The notes below the pieces were generated by a model that worked only from the letters and a program-made list of their open reading frames with translations, made no database searches and was not told the DNA's origin. A stretch of DNA of 64,000 bases, taken from contig JAJIRX010000783.1 of NCBI GenBank assembly GCA_023853785.1, forward strand, positions 310,001 through 374,000, written 5' to 3'. Below are positions 37,172 to 49,184 of the stretch, piece after piece. Each line of letters starts with the position of its first letter. Within the stretch, counting starts at the first letter, position 1. Source of the stretch: Psilocybe azurescens (lineage: Eukaryota; Basidiomycota; Agaricomycetes; Agaricales; Agrocybaceae). Position numbers and translations under genes: made by a program.

Positions 37172-37986
37172 ATGGCAAATTTCGACGTCGCTGCATATAA
37201 CGACCTCCTCATGATCGAGGACGCCCATGAGCGTCTTGCACAGCAACTCGGGGACGATAAAAAGGAAGACTCGATAAGCTGATCGACGCGCTTTCTGATC
37301 TATTCCTGAATGGCGACGAGAAATACAAGTTCGGTATTTGTATCATGCACCGTCATTACGAGCTCAATCCCGGCGAGCGGATGGTTCGAGTGGAGGAGGA
37401 TACGGAGGATTCCAACATCGCAGTGATAGTGGAGCCTTCCACAGACACATCCCCCGACATCGTAGCGACAGTGCAGCCTTCCAAAGACCAATCCCCCGAC
37501 ATCGTCGAAGAAAGCTGGATGTTCGACGGCACCCCATTCGAGCATGTAAAAGCCAGCCCTGATTCCATTACTCGTCCTTCAGACGATTTCTTCACCAAAT
37601 TCAGAGATATTTGCAAAGGGTCTGGTGTCAACACTCTGGGTATTACCGCGACACGTACCGGCGTTCTGGCAGACGACGTTTACTTCTTAGAAGTGTCTCA
37701 TCCCGACACCTCAAAAGACCGGACGAGAAACATAGAACGAATAAAGTCGTGGTCACCTTTTCAAGGACAGCCGGGCGTGCAACAAACGGCCTGGATGCCA
37801 GTTGCTGTTTCGACCCCTACTCCCTTTCGCCTTTCGCCACAGGCGGCGTCTGACAAGTACGTAACCATGAAGTGTGTACACAATTGCCAAGAGCACACAA
37901 AACTTGGAAAAGAACAACTCGTAGACGCAGACGTCAACTTCAAGCCCGCAGCTGTCGTCGGAAGCCGCAACGCCAACCAGCTCTGA
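37172..37986 (+). pseudogene. MANFD-family unknown protein, copy 1 (frameshift)
   Basis: Unrecognised family, intronless, about 270 residues. It starts MANFDVAAYNDLLMIEDAHE. Around 37258-37263 one A is missing from an A-run, causing a stop at 37280. The rest is intact in the other frame: FGICIMHRHYELNPGERM, an acidic linker with two EPS/QPS-TD repeats, ESWMFDGTPFEHV, SDDFFTKFRDICKGSGVNTL, DDVYFLEVSHPDTSKDRTRN, KYVTMKCVHNCQEH and the end SRNANQL. Conserved His (MHRH) and Cys/His (KCVHNCQEH) positions could bind metal, but this is only a suggestion. No signal peptide or membrane helix. It may be a functional gene with a sequencing error. Confidence 0.65.
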
Positions 37987-38980
37987 TTTCTAGTCTTGGG
38001 ATGAGGAAGATGCTCCATGCGCTGGCTGGTAGGTGAGGGGAAGAGCTAGATTGGGGCGCCAGGTGATGAGGATTTGAATAATGAACTTGCATTGCATAGC
38101 GATAACATTGTAGGTTGGATCAGAAAGAGTCTTGGGCACAATTTCAATAGTGTAAATACGTACTTGATTATAATTCGGTTGTTTGTACGACCTTGACTTC
38201 TTACATAAACCATTCCAAGAAAACTTGTGAACGATATCGGGCTGGTCTCAGATTGAGCACATTACGAATCCATGATGCAAGGTCAACGTAGAGCGTAACT
38301 AAGTATTATGAATTGAATGAGTGTGTGTATGCGTAGTTGAAATTGAGATCGGTTGTGTGCTCGGTGGGGCGTCGACGAGAGATGGATATGCGGATGGTGT
38401 TTATTATGCGTGCTAGGGTAGGTGCGTGCGTAGGATGGATGTCAGAGGCTGGCTGGGATGGAAAAGAGGAAACACTATAAGACAGAAAAATAAACAGACG
38501 AATGACCAGGAAAATAAAACAGACAGTGAAAAAAACATAAAAATAAGATGAAAGAAATAAGACTTGAAAACAATCGGGACACAAGAGAGAGACGACATTG
38601 AGGAATGGAAACAGAAAAAAAGATGAAAAAAAGGGAGTAAAGAAAAAGCCATGTCAGGGATGCGATGTGGGGATAATAATATCAGATGATGGGTGTCTAA
38701 ATTGTTTGTGGATTTGCGATTTTGTGGGTCTATGTATGAACTTGGTGCGAGAGATTAACAGTAGGCGATTGGAAAAAATGCTTTTGGGGTGTGTTAGTGC
38801 GTGCGTGTGCATAATTACACTACACGTATTGATTGATGTTGAGTAGTAAATGATGAATGGATGAGATGGGCGAGAAAGTGATGATGATGTTTGCTAGTCC
38901 TGCAACGCTTTTGAGTCCAGTGTGGCCCAAGTAAGGCTAGATCGACGACCATCCTATAAGCGACACGAGAACCAGACCTC
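37987..38980. repeat. Duplicated spacer between MANFD and truncated RRM copies
   Basis: Bases 37987-38290 match the MANFD downstream regions at 42321, 49964 and 55206. From about 38310 the sequence matches 51195 onward and 56375 onward, which lie just 3' of the other RRM copies. Relative to those units roughly 1 kb, including the GAAA repeat, is missing here at about 38290. No gene is seen. Confidence 0.65.
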
Positions 38981-40850
38981 TTACAACGTAGGTTTTTTCG
39001 TGCACCATCCAATCGACACGCTACCTGCGCCCTTGGTGTTCACCTGCGCCTAAAGCCTGCACACCTGCATCCGTCGAAAAAGAATAGGTCAGCAATCGAC
39101 AACCGAATGGAGATGAGGACAGTTGATAGATAAAATATTGGCCAAGGAGATGAAGGAAAGGATAAGAAAGTTTCGCGACTGAAGCTGCTGACAGAACAAT
39201 GGCAATTGATAGATCTCCCGCAGCCTACATCAGGGGATTACTACCAGTAGTCGTTGAAGAACCGAAGGGCCCCGAATAGCATCGCTACTGAAGTGTATTA
39301 AACACACAGGACTTATACCCAGCAATCCCATTCGCATTCTTCCCACCGAAGCACGAACACAAGGAAACGAAACAATCCAAGACGAAGACGAAGACGTAAA
39401 AGAGAAAAATACCACATACCATCTCAGCGACGCTGGCCTTCTTGAAGTCCACATACAAGCTCCCATTAGGCGCTCTGGTCATCTTGCTCACTTCGCCAAA
39501 GTTCTAAAACAACAAAGCAAAGTTTAATTAATCAGTTCACACTTACACCCACCAAAATCAACAGCAGCGAAAACGAAAACAAGACATACCTCACACCAGC
39601 TCTTGACAGCTTCGAGCGCCTTATATATCGTCGATGGCCACTCCGCTGTTGCTACCAGAACCTGTCTGTGGCGTCTGTGGCGTCTGAGGCATGTATGGGG
39701 TCTGTGGCGTCAAGGGTGTGAGAGGTGTATGTGCCAGCGATTGCTGCTGTTGCTGGAGAAGAGGCCCAGGTATAGACACAGATGACGGCGACAGCATTTG
39801 TATCGAGGACATAGTATACTCGAGACCGTGACAGGCTACTACGCGATAGTGATAGCCGCATAATCATCATCCATGGACCCGCTCGGCGAATGTGTAGGCG
39901 ACTGAGTCGGCGACGGCGAGCTTGTCAGGAGGATGCGTGACCACGACTGCGAGGGCGCAAGCGGGATAGTCACGTTCAGGTTGAACCCCGTCGACAAAGA
40001 ACTGGCGCTCGCATGGTACCCCGGTGGGAGATGTGTTTGCGAGCTGGAGTGGTTGGAATGGTTACTGCTGCCCGGCACATGGGTATGCGGGGGAGAAGGC
40101 TGCACCGGCGGCGGCAACGTGGGCGACGCTAGGTCGATCTCACCATGCGGGGAAATCGCGGAGGCAGAGGATGACATAGACAGGTTGACGAGCGACGGCT
40201 AGTGTTGTTGGCAAAACGTCGCCATTTCGCCTCGCCGGCGATACTCGCCGGACAAAACAGCCTGGCGAAAGGTGGCGACAAATATTAAATATTAAATATT
40301 GAGGCCTGATCGATGATCGTCCAACGACATATTGTGCATACCCGTGCCCATGCCCATGCCCATACTCCCACTTCTGCTGCCCCTCCTATGGGGGATACGT
40401 CCGCAGATGTCCAGGCGCAACCATCCTGCTGTCCCCGCCCCCGCCTCTGCGGCCTCGCACCAAGGCCAAAAACGTCATACCCCTTCCTCACACCCTCACC
40501 CTCGCCCATCCAATTCAAGAACATCGCGCCCACTAGCTCCGCTCCTCTATCTCTATCCGCCGCCGCATTCTTCTCACCACCAGCAACACCTGAAACCTCC
40601 TCAGCCGCCCTCGCCAGCAGCGTATCCAGCCTCTCCCTGACCTCCTCCGAGTCGATGTACACCGCGTTGCGCGCTCTCTTCCACATAGTCCTCCCCTTGT
40701 CCGTCCAGGCACGCCTGTCCACCCTTAGCTTCTTCGTCTCTGGCTCCATTTCCACTACTCCCACTGTCGTTGCTGCCGCTCGCCCCCTCGGGCATGCCCA
40801 CCCGCATATGGGCCCGCCAAAGCAAGAGAAGAATCATGTAGCGGACTGAA
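38981..40850 (-). pseudogene. Truncated copy of the RRM protein gene, copy P
   Basis: Matches the 3' part of the minus-strand gene at 57062-63856. The exon with MTRAPNGSLYVDFKKAS is present at about 39418-39504. Lesions: an in-frame stop in the last exon (CAG to TAG near 39054); a deletion at about 39640 that removes the first strand of the RRM (KRKLVISGV); replacement of the acidic segment by a small inverted-repeat element (40201-40320); and an internal jump at about 40430 from sequence matching 58790 to sequence matching 60590. It ends at about 40850, matching about 61015 of the source gene, so the N-terminal part is missing. Confidence 0.78.
40201..40320. mobile_element. Small inverted-repeat (MITE-like) insertion, copy 1
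   Basis: The core GTCGCCATTTCGCC at 40218 pairs imperfectly with GGCGAAAGGTGGCGAC ending at 40279, with a further GGCGA/TCGCC-rich stem between. It is followed by a triple ATTAAAT repeat. The same element sits at the same place in the RRM copy at 53142-53275 but is absent from the copies at 43.5 and 58.4 kb. It is too short to code for anything. Confidence 0.55.
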
Positions 40851-41554
40851 GATACAATCACATGATACCGTAGACAGTTTCCATCCACATTTTCCCCTTC
40901 GTTGCTCCTTACCTCTTACGATACGCAACAAAGGTAAAGTCCCGTTTATTTTACCTACGTATATACCTACCTGTTACGATACGCAACGAAGACACTACTG
41001 TCCTGTCATTGTTGCTTGAGGTCTCAGGATCTACCTAGTGAGGCTACCATACAGCCTTCCAAAAGCCGTTATTGAAGGCAGCTCTATTGAGATCATCGAA
41101 GACCCCTCAGGCTTCAGGCCTCAACCCCGGTGTTTAAAACATTTACATAGCTAAGTGATGGAAAGTCCAAAACGGAAATTACGAGGCCATATTGGGAAAG
41201 ACATGCGTTGAACATGTGACAGAAGGGGTGGAGGCCACGACAGTCAAGCGATCTTTTCCTGCAGAAAAACTCGCAGCTACAACGTTTCCAACGTCGACAA
41301 AGTGATCCCGCGATTGAAAGAATAGATAGATATATGAGTGCCCATAGAGCTCATGACAGATGCTCGATTGGGAACTATTCAATCACAGAAGCGTACTATG
41401 CTGTACTCTATAGCTAAGGCGAAAGGTTGCCGAGCTGATTATATATATTTTTGGAAGAATATCGATGGTTGTTTTAGCGTGAGGCACAAGATATATAAAG
41501 AGCTCCTTGAGCTCATAAAAGTAATCCTCACTCTTATCACCTGTACTTCACGTT
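40851..41554. other. Junction region and MANFD copy 2 promoter
   Basis: The first about 200 bases match nothing else that I noticed. From about 41050 the sequence follows the MANFD upstream repeat, including the TATA box at 41490. No gene. Confidence 0.5.
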
Positions 41555-42320
41555 ATGGCAAATTTCGACGTCGCTGCATATAACGACCTCCCCAAAATCT
41601 CGGTCGCCCATCAGATTCTTAGAGAGCAACTCGCGAACGATGAACCAGGAAGGCTCGATGAGCTGATCTACAAGCTTTCTGGACTATTCCTGACTGGCGA
41701 GGAGGCATTCAGGTTCGGTGTTTGCATTATGCATCGTCATTTCGACCTCAAAGACGGCGAGCGGATGGTTACACGGACAGTGACGGATGGAGAGAACCCC
41801 AACATCGTAGCGATAGTGGAGCCTTCCACAGACACATCCTCCAACATCGTCGCAGAACGCTGGATGTTCGATGGCAAAGAATTCGAGCATGCAGTAGTCG
41901 GACGACCCCGCTTCCATTACTCCTCCGTCAGACAAGTTCTTCGAAGAGTTCAGAAGAATTTGTAGATCGTTTGGCAACGGCGTCGACATTCTGGGTATCT
42001 GCGCGAACAATATGTCGATCATTCAGCCACACGATGTTTTCTTCTTGGAATCGTATCATCCCGACACGACCAAAGACCGGGCGCAAGTCATAGAGCAAAT
42101 AGCAGGGCAAGACTTTGTACGAACGCCGTCCATGCAACAATCGGCCTGGGTGCCAGTTGCTATTGCTACCTCTTTCAGAAATGCCGCGTCCGACGAGTTT
42201 GTAACCATGAAGTGTGTACACAATTGCCAAGAGCACCTAGTTGAAGGACCACGCGCAGACGCAGGGTTCAGCTTCAAGCCCGCAGCTGTCGTCGGAAGCC
42301 GCAGCGCCAACCAGTTCTGA
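41555..42320 (+). pseudogene. MANFD-family unknown protein, copy 2 (frameshift)
   Basis: Starts MANFDVAAYNDLPKISVAHQ and runs through MHRHFDLKDGERMVTRTVTD, EPSTDTSSNIVAERWMFDGK to FEHAVV. An extra base at about 41908-41912 (TCGG where sister copies have TGG) then shifts the frame, giving a stop at 41963. The remainder (ICRSFGNGVDILGICANN, DVFFLESYHPDTTKDR, EFVTMKCVHNCQEH, SRSANQF) is intact in the other frame to 42320. The lesion site differs from those of the other three copies, so it was not inherited with the duplication. Confidence 0.65.
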
Positions 42321-42869
42321 TTTCTAGTCTTGGGATGAGGAAGATGCTCCATGCGCTGGCTGGATAGGTGAGGGAAGAGTTAGATTGGAGCGCCGGGTGG
42401 TGAAGTTTTGAATAATGAACTTGTATTGCATGGCGATAACGTTGTAGGTAGGGAGATCAGAAATAGTCTCAGACAGAATTTATGTAGTGTAAATACGTAC
42501 TTGGTCATGATTCGGTTCTTTGTATGACGACGACTTCTTTAACCATTCCAAGAAAATTTGTGAACGATATGGAGCTGGCCTCAGATTGAGCACATTACGA
42601 ATCCACGATACGAAGTCAATTTGGAGTGCGACGAAGTTACAGCTGAGCCATATTTGGTCTTGTTGCAACCAATAATAATGTGCATTCAAGGACCAATAGC
42701 AAGCATACAGCACGTGCCGCAAACGTAACTCAAACCTTTCGCTTCGTACGGCTTCGTACATACACCTGCTAAAAACATGAATTCTACGATTCGTACAAAC
42801 GGCCCAATCTATATATGTACGGCCAAACAGAAGTAAAGAAACAATTCGGTTTTGGATTTAGGTTAATGC
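42321..42869. repeat. Duplicated MANFD downstream spacer, internally deleted
   Basis: Matches 49964-50470 and 55206-55700. At about 42860, right after the shared CAATTCGGTTTTGGATTTAG block, it jumps straight to the RRM copy at a point equal to about 57660. It therefore lacks the GAAA repeat and the last two RRM exons found in the other units. Confidence 0.6.
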
Positions 42870-43998
42870 AAAATACACCTCACACCAGCTCTTGACGGCT
42901 TTGAGCGCCTTGGTATCGTCCATCGCCACTCCGTTGATGAACAGTTTCCTCTTCGGGCCTTTGGACTTGAGGGACGACAACGACGAGAGCCCTCCTCCTC
43001 CATTGTTGCTGTTAGAACCTATCAACGGCGTCTGCAGTGTCTGAGGCGTGTATGGTGTTTGTGGCGTCGAGGGTGTCAGAGGTGTATGTGCCTGCGATTG
43101 GTACTGCTGCTGGAGAAGAGACCTGGGTGTGGACACAGATGACGGCGACTGCATTAGCATCGAGGATGATAGTACGCTCAAGACCGCCACAGGCTGCTGC
43201 GCGATAGTGATACCCGTATAATCCATCATCCACGGACCCGCTCGGCGAATGCGTAGGCGACTGAGTCTGTGATGGCGAGCTCGTCAACAGGATGCATGAG
43301 CGCGAGGGTGCAAGCTGGATAGCCACGTTCAAGTTGAGCCCCGTCGGCGAAGAACTGACGCTCGCATGGTACCCCGGCGGAAGATGTGTTTGCGAGCTAG
43401 AGTGGTTGGAATAGCTGCTGCTGCTGCCCCGCCCCATGTGCTGCACGAACCCTCTGAACCCTTTCCTCGCATGCGCATGTGGGGGAGAAGATGGCACAGG
43501 AGGCGGCGGCGGCAACGTGGGCGACGCGAGATCGATCCCACCATGCAGGGACATCGTCGAGGAGGAGGAGAGGTTGATGAGCGACGGCATGCTCTTCAGC
43601 CGATGCCGCTGGATGCTCGGCGATGCAGGTGCGAGTGCCATCAACACGTTCTCTACGACCGGATAAAATGGCTGGTGCTGCTGATAGTGTTGCTGGTGCT
43701 GGTGCTGGTACTGGTGGGCCTGGGTCTGCGCGTGAGGCAGCAAAGACACAGACACCTGGCTTCCCAACACACGCTGCCGTTTATCCTCATGGTCATGCTT
43801 GTGCTCGTGCGTCTTTCGCTTGAGCGTCACACCATAATCTTCCTCTTCCTCCTCCTCTTCACCTTCCTCTTCCTCGGTGGACGACAACTATATGGGCGTA
43901 AGCGGCACTGACTCCCTGACCCTCCGACAGCATATTGCGCATATCCATACCCATACCCATGCCCATACTCCCGCTTCTGCTGCCACTCATATGGGGGA
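42870..43998 (-). pseudogene. Truncated copy of the RRM protein gene, copy Q
   Basis: Matches the exon of the source gene at about 57666-58770. It contains the acidic EEEEGEEEEEEEDYG segment, Gln/His repeats, RLKSMPSLINLSSSS, a Pro/Thr-Gln repeat and the first RRM half (KGPKRKLFINGVAMDD, AVKSW). The last two exons (RNP1 and C-terminus) are missing at the 3' end, the 5' end is cut at about 43998, and a frameshift lies near 43229. It cannot make a complete RRM. Confidence 0.75.
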
Positions 43999-44002
43999 TA
44001 CG

Positions 44003-45295
44003 AGTAAGCCATCAATATTCTCAGTGTTTTAGAGTCTCATCGAAGCGACAAAAAGTGGTGGTCCTTGTCTCACAGAAAACGAGCGCCGAACTGGGTGTAT
44101 CAAATCGGCTATTGACCGTCGTTCTCGGTCTCGTAATCTCGTTCAGAACCTCTTCAGCTTATGAAAGGTAACATTCCACAAGTCGCTGCTAGAGTGCTTC
44201 GTGTCTCATATGCAATAGGTATCAGGAAGGCCTAAAAATGTGGACAACGATTATGGTGGCTTCGAAGAACATTGCACAAATGGTATTCTTAATTGCACTC
44301 GTTACGAAAGAAAGGAGAGACTAATTATCTTTCTCAAAATCTGGACTCATGTCCCAGATCAGCGACCAGACAACACGCCTATTGAAAGTGTCGTCGAAAA
44401 GAAAACAATGATCAACCTTGTTAGTCAAATTCACTTCAATTTATGACCAAGCTTGGTGATTGCCCTAATTGTCCGCATACCTAAAGGTCCAAGCTTATTC
44501 CGTCTCTGTTAAGGTGTAGGGAATCGATATCGAATTCTCAAAATTCCCTACTGAGTACTGTTGGCCTGAGAGCACCTTCTTCGCAGCGAACAAGGTGTTT
44601 ACTACGAGGATCTGTATCCATTGATTTCATTCCTTCCCGATATATCAGCAAAGCCGTCGAGACAGGATTTGAAACGTTCAAAACGGAGGCCAATCCTGAA
44701 ATCGAGCTAGCAGGGAGCGATAAAGAAAAACTGGCAGCATGTTTTCCCCTAGACGCCGGATGGACACTTTCGATCCAGAGGCTCTGTTACCTCAGCTCGA
44801 CAGTGACGATCCACTGAGGTCTGCAAGGAATCCTCCACACTATACAGTTCTCGATAAGAAGTAAGGCGTACGCTGGGATTGTTGCCATTGTCCTCCTCCG
44901 CAGATCTTGACCATTTCTGTCTGTGCCTCCAACGCGAACTTCATGAAATCACAGCAGTACGTTTTTCCTCTTCCGTCTGTGAACATCGAATTGACAGATT
45001 TCGAAAGCACGTCAATCCCGAACTCAATGACTACATCTTCACACATCTGTATGTACCCGTTCCACCTCGACTGATAACAACTCGTCGTTCTCAATTATAC
45101 TGACATAGGAACCAACCGTTTGCACCTTCTGATCGTCGCCATGCTGCAGAACTGGTCAAAGAGTCGGCACCGTATAGTTTGAAGGATGGGGATCCGAACA
45201 CTGAGCCAGGAATAGGGAAGTATCCGCAGAACCCTCGTTACAGGATGGAAGATAGTCGATACATTGACAAGGAGCAAATAGCGCTATGGTCTACT
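44003..45295 (+). pseudogene. Truncated bestrophin copy
   Basis: Begins abruptly in the sequence equal to the first intron of the gene at 27875 (AGTAAGCCATC), fused directly to RRM-copy sequence, so the first exon and promoter are missing. It keeps the exon with TVVLGLVISFRTSSAYER, the YQEGRKMW-like exon (with a stop replacing Arg: AGGCCTAAAAATG), and the GEQGVYYE exon. It then loses about 840 bases (equal to 28905-29740), rejoining at LDHFCLCLQRELHEIT, and ends with a tail like the parent. Deletions and frame changes exclude function. Confidence 0.82.
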
Positions 45296-45569
45296 AGCCA
45301 ACATAGGGAACCTTAAAAGTAAATCGATATAGCTTACAACGGATGTGTTGGCGCTTGCTTGTGTATTCGAGATGAGCTTAGATACCATCGTGTATAAATT
45401 GTATTTAATATTGAAAATGCCAGGGTCTTGCCTATACATGGGCCGGTGACCATTCCATCGAAGATGGCCGAGGTGGTACCAGGGTTCTTCGTCACTGCTT
45501 TGTCCGACTCAAAAGTGATCCAGAAAAACGTAGACTATAATATGACAACCTGTTTGCGGCGTAAATACG

Positions 45570-45671
45570 TCTCTGTTAGGAATAGTATATCGGCTAGTAC
45601 ACGCACCTGTCATTTAGCAGCGTTGTTTCCATGATCGCGCGAAAGCTGGGCTCGGACTCCGAGACAGAGAG
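45570..45671 (+). pseudogene. Corrupted tRNA-Asp copy
   Basis: Copy of 30426-30519. It keeps the TCTCTGT and ACAGAGA acceptor halves, the CTGTC anticodon loop and the intron-like insert. It has a GGAATA-like insertion next to the D arm, an anticodon stem mismatch (CGCAC against GCGCG), and a damaged T loop (CTCGGACT instead of TTCGACT with an extra base). It is unlikely to be a functional tRNA. Confidence 0.8.
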
Positions 45672-46719
45672 TACAATAAAATGTTTTTTTGTTCTCTTTT
45701 TTTTGTTTTGTTTTGTTATCTACGATCTTCTATATAACGATTTCTAAACAATGGCCGTTCACTGAAAATTTTGTTCACTAATGGGAACGAAATATAATGC
45801 GTTTGCCAACGTTGTCTTTATCATCGGTGTCATTTTTTCAGTTCAGAACAACGCATGGCAGCCTTGTGTCAGTCACCACGAGAATCTCCGACCGTGACCT
45901 TCTCCCAGGCCTCGATTCTCCTAGAGTTTTCACTGCCACAGCGCGTCATCTGAGAGTGTATATTACTATTCTGCGTGTTGGCGTCCTGAGATTTGGTTCT
46001 GATAACATACCGTGCTCTCGGATCATACCCTTAGACCTTTGAAACAGATTCATTCTCATTGAGAGCCGCAGGCGGATATTAATCACCACCTCAAAATGAG
46101 AATCTGCATTTATGGCCTGTATCTCTATCAATCGCTCGATCGCAGTCTTCTGTAGAGCCTGCACAGGTTAAACATAGATTTCCCGCGGCCTTTCGGTATA
46201 TGGAAATCTCAGACGTGGAAGCCTCAACTAAACCTCGACGGGAGCATGAGCACACACGAGGACTGACGGTAGGTATTCGCAATTCATTATCGGCACATCG
46301 CCTCCCCATCCCTCGAGGCCATTAGCAAGACACGATAATTTGACGTTCGGTCGTTCGAAGAGAGAATCCAGTGCACGGACTCTATATTACAATTTACAAT
46401 GCTTTTTTCTTAGGGTTGGTCACGGTCCGAGTCGGTATGTCGATACAAAATTAATGAAATACGGAATAGAACTTCTGGCATTGGTCCGCCTGTTTTTTGA
46501 ATTCTTCCGCATTGTTGCCCTATACTACGTCAACTGCTCTCAATTACTATGGCGGTACTTGTATGTCCCAATCTTCCCTGGAATGAAACTGATTAATCTC
46601 TAATGGAACTAATTTCCGCAGGAAAGCTGTGGTCTTGCTCTGGGTATATAGCATAACCTAGTCGTAAACCCCTCAAAATCCAACTCGATAAAACAGACCA
46701 CTGGAAATCTTCTACTGAC
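45672..46719. repeat. Duplicated spacer lacking FunK1
   Basis: Equivalent to 30520-30720 joined to 33965-34753 of the first block. The FunK1 gene present there is absent here and a single merged copy of its flanking repeat lies at 45715-45850. No gene. Confidence 0.65.
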
Positions 46720-47971
46720 ATGTCTAACAAGCGTATGATGCTGCAAACCTTGTTGCTATTCGCCTGCATCTACACCTTCGCAGCGTCAGTCACATTTTCC
46801 GGTGCTAAACTAGTTGCCGTCTCCGTGAGTATATCAATTCATTGCTTTGAATTATCATAAAACTTTCTCAATAGGCAAGTTGCAATTCTGATAGCGAACC
46901 TTGTGGCTCAGGACTATCTTGCTGTCAATCTGGGTCAGCCAATACAATCTACAATTTCTCTTCCCATACACAAAGCTGAACATCGCTCACATTGGCAGAT
47001 TTAAATGCAATTTTCTTCGTGGAATTCCTATATGCTCTAACCCGAACGAGACTTCCTTGTCGGGGTATGATATGATTCCATGTGCCGATCCATATACTAG
47101 TAGGTCAATTTACCCGAGCCTTACGCTATAATTAGAGGCTAACTGTGGTTAACTGCAAACTTGTAGTCAGATGCGATGACGTAGTGGGTGTCACAGGTTC
47201 ATGTTGTCGTAAGCAAACAGTATTTGTTTTCTATCTCGAATGTCATAACTAAGTAGTTGCCGTAGCAATTGGTAGTATTTGCCGTGTACATGGAACCAGC
47301 CAGGCCGTTGAGTGTATCAATGCATTCGGAGAGACCCAATCCTCGATCCCATCAGCCACCACCACCTTTGTTCCATCCACGACAGCTATCACAGAGGATG
47401 CGGTATACAGTCCTTCATATGCGTGGAGTACTCCTTCAAGTGGTCCCTATTGTACCGCAAGCAGGACTTTATACGCAACAAGCACAATTAATGCCACGAT
47501 TACAATAAACTATACCGGTATATCACATTTCTGTACATATAGATTGGTTTTAAATGACATCACTCTGCAGGTCCAAATATCATGATCAACACCGTCACTT
47601 CACCAAAAGGCGGAGTATTTTCTGTGCTCGTGGATGGTTTTGACATAGGCTCCACGATCGATACATTTGTCGCACCTGGGGATTTATCCAGGCCTACTTG
47701 CTATCCTGTTCAAATACCGCCATTCGAAACGGCGCCTCCGGATTTTGGCTCGAGAAATGACCACACTGTGTCTCTGATATATATCGGAGCTTCGCAGGAT
47801 GCACCAGAGGGAACCGAGAGCAATATCCAATTTGATTCATTTGCCATCCCAAATCATGACAAATTTTCCGACTCTCAGCCCGAAAGTAAAGGTGATGGGA
47901 TGGTTATAGGCGCAATGGAGCTTTGCACCTCAGTAGCCATAATGATATGGATTATCATGGGTTTAATATAA
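46720..47971 (+). CDS. Secreted cysteine-rich protein with C-terminal membrane/GPI anchor, copy 2
   Basis: Near-identical paralogue of the gene at 34754, with the same six exons and splice sites, open throughout. First exon is 46720-46824 and the last ends at 47971; total length about 319 residues. Differences are point substitutions (LLFACIYTFAASVTF in the signal peptide, SNPNETS, GSTIDTF, FETAPPD). The cysteine pattern (CNSDSEPCGSGLSCC, RCDDVVGVTGSCC) and the hydrophobic C-terminus (SVAIMIWIIMGLI) are conserved. It is the only protein gene in the second block that stays fully intact, which suggests selection to keep it. Function unknown. Confidence 0.8.
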
Positions 47972-49184
47972 CTTTGTTCTCGGTAGCTTGGGTCGAATAT
48001 ACTTGTCTGCGTTACCCTCTTTTTAGCTTATTAGAGCACTGACTTTGAACTGAAGATTCTCAATAGATCATTTCCCATTCTGTGCAATACTCTTATTCTC
48101 CACCCTCGCTGAGTTCCTCGACGGTTTAGAGCAGATTTGTCAGTATTTCAAATCAACATCTTGGGTATTTGGGCAAGAACAGATGATGCGGTCAATCCCG
48201 ACCAAGCTTATCTGGAGGCAGCCAACAAGACCGATCCCAAACAACGAAAATAATACCTGGAGCTGTTCTTGTGGCCTCCATGAATTACCGACAAGCAGCC
48301 TGGGTCCCACTTTCTAGCAGCGCCGATAAACCGATCTGCTCAGAGAAGACCTGACGCCGACTGGTTCTTTTTCCCTATGTTGGCGTAGGAAGATGTTATA
48401 GTTAGTAGGGTGGTAGTTTCTTGAGTCGTCGAAGATCAGATAAGTTCTCCCCTCTGCACAGTTGCCAAACATTCAACGACGAGTGTACAGCATACGAAGG
48501 TAAATCTGCCTTTTAGGATCGATTACAATAGAACGATTATGGTTTATGCCTTTAACATTTGGGGTTCAAATTGCAAAATTCAAATGAACCTGTCTAGCGA
48601 TGTTCTCATGACTTCTAACTGCGGGATTTCTAGTGGATAATAAATTCCTCAGTTTACCAATTGATAAAAGCCGTTATCAAAGGCAGGCAACTCTATTGAG
48701 ATCATCGAAGATCATCTCAAGTTTTCCCCCTCAACCCTGTTTGAAACATTTATATAGCTAAATGATGAGAAGTCCAAAACGGAAATTACGGAGCTATATT
48801 AGGAAAGATATGCGTTAAACATGCGATAGAAGGGGTATGGAGGCCGCGACCCCCATATCGTATCACATCAGTCAAGCGATCCTATTCGTTAAGGAAAACT
48901 CGCGGCTACAACGTTTCTAACATGACAAAGTGATCCTGCGATTGAAAGAACAGATAGATATGTGAATGCCCATAGAGCTCATTACAGATGCTCCATTAGG
49001 AACTATTCAATCAGAGTCGTACTATGCTGTACTCTAATAGCTAAGGGCGAAAGGTTGCCGGGCTGATTATGTTTTTCTTTTTGTTGGAACATCGATGGTT
49101 GTTTTAGCGTGAGACACAAGATATATAAAGAGCTCCTTGACCTCAGAAAAGTAAGCCTCACTCTCATCATCTGTACTTCACGTT
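47972..49184. repeat. Duplicated spacer before MANFD copy 3
   Basis: Closely follows 36007-37171 of the first block and 53535-54446 of the fourth unit. It ends in the MANFD promoter with a TATA box at about 49120. No gene. Confidence 0.6.

Larger units (their letters stand above)
27980..45671. repeat. Segmental duplication: bestrophin-tRNA-secreted protein block
   Basis: The order bestrophin (from intron 1), tRNA-Asp, spacer, secreted protein and MANFD at 27980-38230 recurs at 44003-50210 in the same orientation. In the second block bestrophin and tRNA are decayed and FunK1 is absent, while the secreted-protein gene is intact. Confidence 0.8.
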
